From the NCBI GenBank assembly GCA_021613535.1, contig CP075494.1, positions 682,001-746,000 of the forward strand: a DNA stretch of 64,000 bases, given 5' to 3'. Positions within the stretch are counted from its first letter, which is position 1. Every line of letters begins with the position of its first letter. The notes under the pieces are model-generated. The model had not been told where the DNA came from. It searched no databases and saw nothing but the letters and a program-made list of their open reading frames with translations. Shown here in pieces: positions 13,801-22,984 of this stretch. The DNA comes from Adineta vaga. Lineage: Eukaryota > Rotifera. The position numbers and the translations under genes were made by a program.

Positions 13801-16800
13801 GCAATGTACAGAACCAAAGAACGATATCGAAAGACGCATTCATTCACTTTGGTGTGAAATTTTGCAATGTAAACAAATATCCACCACCGTCAATTTTTTT
13901 GGTATTGGTGGTCATTCGCTGCTTCTCATTCAAATCTATCATCGATATAAGATAATGTTTAAGTTTGACACTCATGCAGTTAACATTGCTCAAATGTTCC
14001 AACATTCGACCATTGTCGATCATGCTTGTTTCATTCAACAAGCACAAGATACTGATCGACAAGAACACGAAGAAGAAGAAGAATATAACTGGCTTCCTCT
14101 ACACATCATTCAAGGTCAAGTATCATTTGCACAAGAAAGAATTTTTCTTGATGAGCAAATTCGTTTCGGTTCTCAAGGTAATCGTATGTATGGTGTGCGA
14201 CTAGCCTATGGTATTTCGAATTGTACAAAACCTGTTTCCATCAAACGGCTACGTCAGGCAATTCAAATACTTATTACTAAGCATTCAGCGTTACGCACAA
14301 ATATTTTTCTTGATATGGCAGGTGAAGTCATACAATCTGCAGTACCAATCATCGATTCAGACGAATTACTCTTTGGTTTCACCGTTCTTCACATCGATAA
14401 CCATGATATGGAAGACATCTCCAAAATGATTCATGATTCAAATCTCTTCAATTTAAATGAAGGACGTGTTCTTCATTGTCATATTGTTCGTCAACACTCA
14501 CCTTCGTTGCAAGATGATGATGATCAACTCACTACCAACGACATCATCTTATTTCATATTCATCACTCAGCATTTGATGGTATATCAACATCAATTTTCA
14601 TGCGAGATCTTTCTCTTGCATATAATGATAATGATCTATTACCAACGGATGATAACACTCTACAATATATTGATTATTCAGTATATGAACGTCAAATGGA
14701 TATGACATTATCAGGTGAATTTTGGCAAACACAACTTGATGGCTATGATTTAGAGAATAAGTTGGTGATACCATTCGATCGACATCGATTACCTAACGAT
14801 GAACGAACAGGAAAAGCTTCAGTTGCTCAAATTACATTTGATCATCAACTTTCACAATCATTTCTCAATTATGCTTCAACATCAAATGTAACACCATTTC
14901 AACTTGGTCTTGCTACATTCTATGCATTTCTTTTCAAATTAAGTAATGGTCAACAAGATCTATGTATTGGTAGTGTTAATGCAAATCGATATCGAACTGA
15001 ATTACAAGATATTATTGGAATGTTTGTTGCTACACTTCCTTATCGTATTCAATTAGATTCATCTCATTCATTCAAACAACTTGTTCAACAAGTTCGAAAT
15101 TTATGTTTATCAATTCTAGAACATTCACATTATCCTCTTCAATATATCATTGGTAATCAACATTCACCCGCTTTTCTTGAAATTATGTATGATTTTATTA
15201 CAATATCATCTAATAATGAACAAATTAATCTTGATGGATCTATACTTGAACCAATATCATTGGATAAAGATGATTTTGTTGCTAAATTTGATCTGATGTT
15301 AAGTTTTACACAGAAATCGTCGAACGAAATATCATGTAGTTTAATTTGTTCACAAGATCGATATGATCAATCAACAGTAGAAATATTACTTGAACGATTT
15401 TCACATCTTTTATCTCAACTATTTGATTCATCAATATCTTCAATTGAAGAACAATTATCATTATATAAATTATCTATTATTTTACCAAAAGAACAAATCA
15501 TAATTGATACTATGAAAAATCATGATATTAATCGATCAGCAGCACCAAAACTGACCATTCCACAACTATTTTGTCAACAAGTAATGGATCATCCACAAAA
15601 GATAGCTGTTGAGCTTGACGAACAAATGTTAAGTTATAATGAATTATATTTTTATGTACAAGAATTATCAAGTATGCTGATAGATATAAATGATGTAAAA
15701 GAAGGTGATATTGTATGTCAATGTGTAGAAAGAAGTATTTCAATGGTAAAACAAAGATTTCACATGAAGATTGTACACTTTTGAAAGCTTTAATTGTTTG
15801 TATAGGTTATTGGAATTTTATCAATTGAGATGGTAGGTGCAGTCTATTGTCCACTATCACCACAAGATCCAAAACAACGTCTGCAGACTCTAGTGAAAGA
15901 AACTAGAAGTCATCTTGTTCTCGTCCATTCATTGACACAAAGCAAACTTGATGCAAATGGAATCACGATGAACATGGACACAACAATAAATGTAAATAGA
16001 ATAATAAGCGATAATGATCTTGATCGCCTGTCATGCATTAATGTAACAACCGAGAGTATTGGTTATATTATTTTCACAAGTGGTTCTACAGGCATACCAA
16101 AAGCAGTTAGTGTTAAATAATTGTTTTGAAAACATATGTTTATATAATTTCGTGTCCTTTTTAAGGCTCAATTCCGACAACGAAATTTTATTGAATATAC
16201 TCGATCGTTTGTTGAAGTGGGAGTATTCAGCAAAAACGATACTGTACTGCAAACGACTAAATGTTCATTTGATATCCATGTTGAAGATCTTATTGGAACA
16301 TTTGTTATTGGTGCATCATTAGTCATGATGCGTCCAGATGGTCTCATGGATTTTCCATACTTGATTGATTTAGTTGATAGCAAAAAAATAACCTATTTCA
16401 ATAGTGTACCGAGTTATCTTGCAGCGTTGTGTTTATATCTTGATAGATGCTTGGAAAACGTCTCTTTAAATCATGTTCGATCTATCTGCTCAGGTGGTAA
16501 GTACAAAATCATTAAAGATAAGACTTAAATTTGGTCTTTTTGGAATGATTTTATTCTAAAGAAAGAAGTTTAGTAGTTGCGGGAAAAGGACGAACGTCAA
16601 GTCTTTCTATCGATGATTTAAGAAAATTCGATTAGTTTTTCTTATAAAAAATTATTAACATAAATACTGTTTTGTAGGCGAAACTCTACCAATTCAATTG
16701 ATACATCACTTAAACAAACATTTCGCGTCAACATCTGAAAATCGATGTCATATTTGGAATCTTTATGGTCCTGCTGAAATCACTATTGGCTGCACTATTC

Positions 16801-19718
16801 AACTAGTTGATGCTACTTGTGAACAGAGTACTATTCCAATCGGTTCCTTGATTCCTGGTTATCGTTGTGTAATCCTCGATGATTTTGGAGAGCCTGTCTT
16901 TGTTGGTCAAGAAGGTGAATTACTTGTGACTGGTGTAGGTGTTTATGCTGGCTATTTGGGACGTGATGATTTAACCGAGAAGGCACTTGTCCATATGCAT
17001 GACGAACTATTCTATAAAACTGGTGATCTTGTACGAGCGGACAATAACTGTGTAGTACATTACGTTGGTCGTAAAGATCATCAGGTCAAATTACATGGTC
17101 AACGCATTGAATTAGGTGAAATTGAACGTTGTTTACGTGACGCATCATCAGATGTCCTAGGCTCTGTCGTTGTTCAGTGGGGCAAAGATCACTTGATTGC
17201 TTATGTTCAAGGTTACAATCTTAATATAGAACAATTACGCAATTATTGCCGATCTCGTTTGGCACGTTTTATGATTCCATCATTGATTATTGCGCTGGAA
17301 AAATTTCCATTGAATCCAAATGGAAAATTAGATCGAAAGCTTCTTCCAACGCCAGACTTCTCAACAATGATTGAATCTCAAGATACTGATCAATCACAAT
17401 TAACAGAGCTTGAACAACGTCTATTGCCTATTTTTGCACAAGCATTTCATCTCGAATCACCGAATGTTAATGTTCCATTTGGTCAACTTGGTGGTACTTC
17501 ATTAGATGTCATCATGGCACTTTCTATGATTCGAGAACAAATCTATAAAAATATTGGAGTTACCGTTCTTTATGACAATCCATCAATAAGACAACTCGCG
17601 CAAATTCTCGAGCCATTGATCATCGACCAAGACGAAGAACAAAAACAAAATATATCTACAACACTAACAACGCCCCAACTTGAAGAAGATCAATATCGAG
17701 TCATGCCATCAATATTTATTGAAACATTAGGCATACTAGTTCTCATATGTCAATGGTTATTTCCAATATGGATGGCATATCGTTATAATTGTTACTTCTC
17801 TATCTTGTTAATGCCATTAGTTCATATGTTAATGTATGTTATCTGCCAACATTTATTACTTTGGTCAGAAACTAAGGTGACAAAAGTCAACATGTTGTAT
17901 TCGTGGAGTTATTATCGATGGTGGTTTCTAGAACGTTTATGGTCAATTAATAATTCATATTGGTTAAAATATCTGTTGGGTACACCATTTTATAATTTTT
18001 ATCTGCGGTTATGTGGTGCACGAATTGGTCGTGGTGTTCATATTTTTTCAACATTAATTGATGCACCTTGGTTACTTGAAGTGGGTGATTCGACATTCAT
18101 CGATACTGATGCAATCTTTTCTAATCTATCCTACTATGAACAAACATATAAACTTAATCTAATTCGTATTGGATCATATTGCTCGATTGGTACACGTTGT
18201 GTCCTTTATGATGAAGTCACAATACCAGATAATACTTATATTGAATCTATGTCTAAACTGACTGGTGATGTTTCGCCAACAATAAAACATACATCCATCA
18301 ACGATCGATCTTTCTCATGGAAACAAGTTATTTATCAATTAATATGTCTCCTTTGTCTTATAATCATCCATAGTACTCTTCTAACTTTAACTTACAAGAT
18401 ATATCAATTTTGTTTAACTATTTGTATGCCAATACCGATTGCTATCGCCTTAAGTTGGTTGTTCTGGACTATAATGTGTCTCTCCGTTGTTATGTTCTTA
18501 TTGAAATATATCATAGGATCTGTAACACCAGGCAATTATCCAGTCAATTCTTATTACTTTTTACATCGAGTATGGTTACGTCAATTGATAATATCGTCAT
18601 TTCATCGTTCGTATGAATTCTTATCATCATACAGCACAATCTCTAATGTTTTACTTTCTTGGTTAAATGCCGATATCGAAGATGACGTTAAATTTGGTGA
18701 ATTTCAACCAATTCTATCTTTTCCATCAAATCTTCTTAAAATTCAACAAGGTGTAACTACGTTTGCAAAAGTTAGATTAGCTCCATTTGAAATAACACCA
18801 GCGGGTGATTGTCGTTTAAATACGATTATACTTGGTTCTGGTTCAAATCTTGGTAATGGATGCACATTATTGCCTGGCACGCGACTTCCTAATAAAACTA
18901 TGGTCGGTAATTTGACTTTAATCACTGAGAATACATCTATCTCTGGTGCTGGATCAGTATTGCTCGGTATTCCATCTCGTCAAATGCCTTTTATAATGCC
19001 CGAAGAAGAAACAATGTCTATAGATAAATTACCATCATTGAAATCTTCATCTTTGCGCATTTTTATGAGTACATGTATGATTTACTTACTAAGCAAATGT
19101 ATATTTACTACTATCTATTGGCTATTACCTACTTTCATTGCACCAATAGTTCATGCATGTCTTTTCTGTATAATGCATCGTTACTTAATTTTAAGTACAT
19201 CATCAGAAGCAACTTTTACCTATTCAGAGACAATCACTCGTACACATGAATTCATTTCTACAGCTCTAATTGAATTTAATATCTTCATCGGTCCATTTTT
19301 ATCAGGAACACAATATCTTGTTCATCTCTTTCGTATACTTGGTGCTCATATTGGACAAGATGTCATTTTACCTACTATTGGTTGTCTTACCGATCCTCAT
19401 CTTATAACAATTGGTAATCATGTTCGTCTTCAAACAGAAGCTTGTCTTCAGGTTAATATATTATAATACAAATCTGTCTTTATGATAATTGTTTTTTTCT
19501 TCTTCTATTTTTAGCCTCATACATTTGAACAACGTATATTTAAAGTGGCACCAATTATTGTTCAAGATTCCAGTATACTGATGAGCTATTCAAATGTACT
19601 TGCTGGATCAACACTTCACGGTCGAAATCGTCTTTATCCTCTTACACTTGTCATGAAATATGATCAATTACCGTTGAATACGACTTGGTCCGGTGTACCA
19701 GCACGACAGATTGACTAA
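298..19718 (+). CDS. Multimodular nonribosomal peptide synthetase with Pls-type membrane terminal domain, 20 exons
   Basis: Assembles a peptide on phosphopantetheine carriers. Exons: 298-1834, 1896-2450, 2500-3862, 3931-3970, 4030-4360, 4423-5403, 5464-6883, 6944-7498, 7548-8910, 8979-9018, 9078-9408, 9471-10451, 10513-12152, 12213-12512, 12567-12897, 13071-15745, 15806-16105, 16166-16496, 16678-19451, 19515-19718. All introns are GT-AG and the sum is 18,051 nt, exactly in frame (6,016 aa). Order: C1, C2-A1-T1, C3, C4-A2-T2, C5-A3-T3, C6-A4-T4, terminal domain. All four A domains keep the TSGSTG loop, YGPAE, the YRTGD/YKTGD-type motif and GKLDR; all four carriers keep GGHS or GGTS with the pantetheine serine. 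No thioesterase GxSxG module is seen. The family is bacterial or fungal, so I infer horizontal transfer followed by intron gain. The start at 298 precedes the first C domain closely, but an upstream exon is possible. The product is unknown. Confidence 0.93.
1896..5403 (+). other. NRPS module 1: C2-A1-T1
   Basis: Residues about 513-1602. C2 has HHALFDF (final Gly replaced by Phe) and IGMFVNAIPLRL. A1 starts near LTYAEL, with TSGSTGNPKA, CSFDVHV, YGPAECT, the YRTGD loop, the GQRIELAEIE segment and SGKLDR. T1 carries FFSVGGHSM. Reading the pocket against the GrsA frame by eye gives D-V-K-S-F-F-L-L-T-K for the ten specificity positions, which I cannot assign to an amino acid. A 40-nt micro-exon (3931-3970) encodes almost exactly the TSGSTG loop. 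The module is the near-identical twin of module 2. Confidence 0.88.
5464..6883 (+). other. NRPS condensation domain C3 (stand-alone between T1 and C4)
   Basis: Residues about 1603-2075. It has the full catalytic motif HHSAFDG and IGMFVATLPYRI. Its position (after T, before C) is where an epimerisation domain would sit, but the GxFVxTLPxR motif and C-type core point to a condensation-type fold. Its C-terminal lobe is nearly identical to those of C5 and C6. The domain ends with IFKRIPNVNEG and runs through a 60-nt intron into C4. Confidence 0.82.
6944..10451 (+). other. NRPS module 2: C4-A2-T2, near-copy of module 1
   Basis: Residues about 2076-3165. The module sits at a constant offset of 5,048 bp from module 1, introns included, with only about ten nucleotide differences outside the A-domain core. 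C4 has HHALFDF like C2. The A2 core differs strongly: CSFDAHI, and a pocket read of D-A-L-A-F-F-M-L-G-K. T2 has GGHSM. One donor in this copy is GTAATT (9019) where module 1 has GTAAGT (3971). Confidence 0.88.
10513..14050 (+). other. NRPS module 3: C5-A3-T3
   Basis: Residues about 3166-4249. C5 has HHITFDR (Gly replaced by Arg) and IGMFVATLPYRI. A3 has LSYNEL, TSGSTGIPKA, CSFDIHVED, CGGEPL, YGPAEVT and GKLDRK; my pocket read is D-I-E-N-L-C-L-L-D-K. T3 has FFGIGGHSLL. From about 11009 to 12274 the sequence, including the intron at 12153-12212, is nearly identical to module 4 at an offset of 3,593 bp. The intron at 12898-13070 (173 nt) is longer than most in this gene. Confidence 0.88.
14095..17620 (+). 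other. NRPS module 4: C6-A4-T4
   Basis: Residues about 4265-5338. C6 has canonical HHSAFDG. A4 has TSGSTGIPKA, CSFDIHVED, SGGETL, YGPAEIT and GKLDRK, with pocket read D-I-E-N-I-S-L-I-G-K, close to A3. T4 differs from the other carriers: it has LGGTSLDVIMAL, the form that usually precedes a terminal or E domain rather than a C domain. The intron at 16497-16677 (181 nt) sits at the same place as the long intron of module 3. Confidence 0.88.
17690..19718 (+). other. Pls/epsilon-poly-lysine-synthetase-type terminal domain: TM segments plus hexapeptide beta-helices
   Basis: Residues about 5361-6016. About six hydrophobic spans come in three pairs (genomic about 17716-17860, 18320-18525 and 19057-19190). 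They alternate with soluble stretches rich in the isoleucine/glycine rhythm of left-handed beta-helix acyltransferases, for example RLCGARIGRGVHIF, IRIGSYCSIGTRC, ILGSGSNLGNGC and LGAHIGQDV. This matches the layout known for the NRPS terminal domain of Pls and related enzymes, which catalyses iterative chain release without a thioesterase. I infer membrane anchoring of the whole synthetase. The last exon (19515-19718) completes the third soluble part, ending in VPARQID. Confidence 0.82.
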
Positions 19719-19868
19719 AATAAATTTAATTTACTTGTTATAATGTCTTTTTTCAAATTTTTAATATATATATATATTTATTGTAAATATGGTTTGTATT
19801 TAAACGCTTTTTTCAGATTTTTTTAACTTATTCTTCTCTCGGTCCAATTTGGAAATCTTCAAATTAGA

Positions 19869-21362
19869 ATGGCATGGTGGTTTTCCTTAATTTTAGTCTA
19901 TTTAATTAGTGTAGTGATATTTCATATTTACATTCGTTATTTATCTACTCAACGACATAATTTTAATTCAAAATATCCACCTGTAATAATCGAACCTTGG
20001 TATTGTCCATTTCTAGGTTCTATTCTTTCGATGTTAGATCTTGAATCATCTGTGAATAGATGGTCTACAAAATATGGTGATAATTTTACATTATTTATGT
20101 TTGGAAAATATTATACAGTTATTACAAATTATGTTGATTTGAAAAAATATTATCATGCAACTGAAGAAATGCTCAGTATGTCAAGAGCAGCATCAATTAT
20201 GTTAGGATCATCATATCCTGAAAGTCAATATTTAATAGAATATAATGTCGTACCTTATTTACATAGTATTTTAAATTCCAATCATTTATCTCGTATGATA
20301 TCAAATACTGAAATGGTTATAAATGATTATTTTAATAAACAAAATGGACAATTTTGGATTGAAAATAGTAATGAAACTAAAATTGATTTATTTCAATTTA
20401 TGTATCGTCTTGTCGTACGTATGAATTCAATTAATTTTATATCATCAAATATTTACAAAAATCATGCCGAAGAAGTTATTGATATATTTGCTTCATTAAC
20501 GGTTGAAAAAGATTTCCTAAGTCCAATTATAGATGGTGGTAAAAAACTATTAAAACTAAAAACTAAAAAAGATATTGCTTGGGAACGATGGATATCTCTT
20601 CTCATGCCAGATATTGAACGATGTTTAAATATGATTGAAAATCATATTGAACCAACTGATTTCGATATAATCTATGAAAATGTTAAATATTCAAAAGAAG
20701 AATTAGAAAAACGAGGTGAATTATTTACACCACGATTAGTGGCTTATTTTGCTTATATGTCTATTGTTCCAGCACAACATAACACATATATATCAGCGTC
20801 ATATATAATTCTCGAATGGATTCGTCATGAATATGATGAAATTGGTCAACGAATTAAAAATGAAATTGATAATGTACCAGTAAATGGTAAATTAACAATT
20901 GAATATTTGAATTCAATGGAATATGTGCAAGGATGTATTTATGAAGTAATTAGATTGCATACTGATTTTCTATTGAGTTTGAGACATGCTGGTGAAGATA
21001 TTCCTCTTTCACAAGACAAATTTATTCCATCGGGAAATCTTGTTGTAACTCCATTAACTGGTGCAAAAGATTTATATCTGAATCCAATGGAATTTGATCC
21101 CGAAAGACATTTGAAACCACGAGAAGAGATGAAAGCAGATCCATATAGAGCATTACCTTTCGGACGAGGCAGACATGCTTGTGTTGGAGAAAGATATGCT
21201 AAAATGCAAATTAAAATTTTATTAGTTCGATTATCAAAACTATGCAAAATGGAATTAATGTCGGAATCGATCAATTATGAAACAACAATCAATAAAAAGC
21301 AATTGGCAGGATTAAGTCATCCAACAAAACCTGTTTTCATTAAAATCTCCAAGAATGTATAA
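19869..21362 (+). CDS. CYP51-like cytochrome P450, intronless
   Basis: 497 aa haem-thiolate monooxygenase. An N-terminal hydrophobic anchor (residues about 3-25) suggests ER attachment. K-helix ExxR is in YEVIRLH, the PERF-like region is FDPERHL, and the haem loop is FGRGRHACVGERYA with the Cys ligand. The loop and the following KMQIK resemble CYP51. The I-helix reads PAQHNTY where CYP51 has a GQHTS-like segment, so the usual threonine arrangement is altered. It starts 150 bp after the NRPS stop on the same strand and, unlike its neighbour, has no introns. Acceptor-like sequences (TTTTTTCAG near 19815, TTAG just before the ATG) would allow spliced-leader addition, known in bdelloids. A tailoring role on the NRPS product is inference; a sterol-type role is the alternative. 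Confidence 0.88.
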   Translation: MAWWFSLILVYLISVVIFHIYIRYLSTQRHNFNSKYPPVIIEPWYCPFLGSILSMLDLESSVNRWSTKYGDNFTLFMFGKYYTVITNYVDLKKYYHATEEMLSMSRAASIMLGSSYPESQYLIEYNVVPYLHSILNSNHLSRMISNTEMVINDYFNKQNGQFWIENSNETKIDLFQFMYRLVVRMNSINFISSNIYKNHAEEVIDIFASLTVEKDFLSPIIDGGKKLLKLKTKKDIAWERWISLLMPDIERCLNMIENHIEPTDFDIIYENVKYSKEELEKRGELFTPRLVAYFAYMSIVPAQHNTYISASYIILEWIRHEYDEIGQRIKNEIDNVPVNGKLTIEYLNSMEYVQGCIYEVIRLHTDFLLSLRHAGEDIPLSQDKFIPSGNLVVTPLTGAKDLYLNPMEFDPERHLKPREEMKADPYRALPFGRGRHACVGERYAKMQIKILLVRLSKLCKMELMSESINYETTINKKQLAGLSHPTKPVFIKISKNV

Positions 21363-22045
21363 TGAAATATATGTTAAACTTGTCAGAAGTCTTTAATCAA
21401 AAATTGACTTCAATGTAAATAAAGACATATTTATTTCATTTTAATAATGTGCATTTCGTAAATAAAAAAAAATGTTTTTCACTATTTTTTGATGATTTAT
21501 TGTTCCTTGATAGATGTTCGAAAACGAACTCTTGAGTTGAAAAGGCAACATCGAGATTGTCTATGGCTGAAAACTGATTGTGGTATAAGTAGTTTTAACT
21601 ATTAATACCTATCCATTTTATGTTAACTCCTGAAGAAGCAAAACTATTAATGAGAAGTTCATTCTCTTCGTTGGTTCATTTTATCTGTTGTTCTCATATC
21701 AATTAACTGAATGATCATATTATATGATGAATGAATAACAAGCACAAACATGACATAATCTACGTGTTACTATCTAATTAAAGTGAGATATTGATGGAAA
21801 AGAATGTACAGTGTGGTTTGTGACAGTCTTTATTTTGACATGTATTAAAAATGATGTCGATTTTCATAACTTTCTTTCATCGTTATAATCACCGTTATTT
21901 TTTTATGAAAAATATTTTTAAATAAATTTTTTAGAAATAAATCAAACAAGTAATACGATGTTATTGATATAGTTATATACACATTTATTTTAAAACTTTT
22001 ATTTGAGAATAAGATAAAAGCGAGCAAATATCTATTATGATAAAT
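21363..22045. other. Intergenic, nothing recognised
   Basis: Begins with AATAAA-like signals after the P450 stop (near 21417 and 21462), consistent with its 3' end. The rest is AT-rich with no frame I can assign. Confidence 0.5.
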
Positions 22046-22210
22046 TTAACATGAATTCAAAAGGTTATTTAGAGTTTTGTTGAATACACTAATAGCAATA
22101 ATATCTAATCGATAATTACCATTTAAATCCGTAATTACTACTGTTGATAATTGTCTGTCCACTGTTAAAGCCATTGCTGAAGGTGGGTATGGAAGAAGAG
22201 CCATGAACAC
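22046..22210 (-). pseudogene. FG-GAP/VCBS repeat gene, C-terminal remnant
   Basis: The minus strand has an open stretch containing VVITDLNGNYRLDIIAI, the DxNxDxxxD-like calcium loop and hydrophobic strand of an FG-GAP repeat. It ends LLNSC then a stop, much like the end of the large gene at 30003 (LLNTGPC). No upstream repeats or start were found, so it looks like the leftover 3' end of a deleted or transposed gene of the same family. It lies between the P450 and the large FG-GAP gene, in the opposite orientation. Confidence 0.5.
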
Positions 22211-22984
22211 CTACATCATTGTGGAATTCACATATATTTTTTTTAGGGAAAATAATGGAGTGTAAGTCGAGAAATTCAGTTCGCTCCCCTCTCCTCGCCC
22301 TTCATTAAAGACACAACCCGATTTCAGCCCTAAAGGGACTGCATTGAAAAGCAAGCTTTTCAAGTTCTTTAAAATGACATCAGTAAAATGAGGATAGAAT
22401 TATCCACAGTGAAGATAAATGTATTATAATTATCGTGATCAGAGAGTTTCGTTCTTATAATTAATTACCACAAATATGCAATAGGTTTTCTTCGCTACTA
22501 ATTATTGAATCCTCCTTTTTCTGATGTCATTTTGAAGAGCTCGAAATTCTGAACATAAAACATCAAATTGAATTATTTTCTCAAGAAAACGATTATTAAA
22601 AACTCTTTGTTTCTATTTTTCAATCATGAAAAACTGACCTTACAGTTCACTAAATAGCAAATATTTTATATTTACAAAAAAATCCGTAATGAAAACATAT
22701 TGAGAAAATCAATGTTAAATCACGGCTTAGTTTATTTCTAAAAAGTCATGTTTTAAATAATGTCAAAATATAATTGATAAGAAATTTTTCTTATAAAATA
22801 AAAAGAAGATGATTGATAATATATATATATATATAATAAAATTTGACGTTAGTAGAAAAATGTTCTTCTAGTTCAAAACTAAACTTCTCAATATCATTAT
22901 TCTCCTATTTTTTCTTTTTAATCGCAGATAAAGATGATTGAAATTTCATTTCTAGATTAAAATATCTTAATCATTCGAATATTA
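22211..22984. other. Intergenic with a small inverted repeat
   Basis: Non-coding. A 25-bp inverted repeat (about 22359-22383 and 22518-22543, core AAAATGACATCAG) is separated by about 135 bp. An AT dinucleotide tract lies near 22821-22834. Possible 3' splice sites near 22926 and 22956 mean the next gene could have an upstream exon. Confidence 0.45.

Noticed and set aside
17690-19718. Thioesterase or reductase release domain
   Set aside because: No GxSxG and no Rossmann motif; instead hydrophobic spans alternate with hexapeptide-like repeats.
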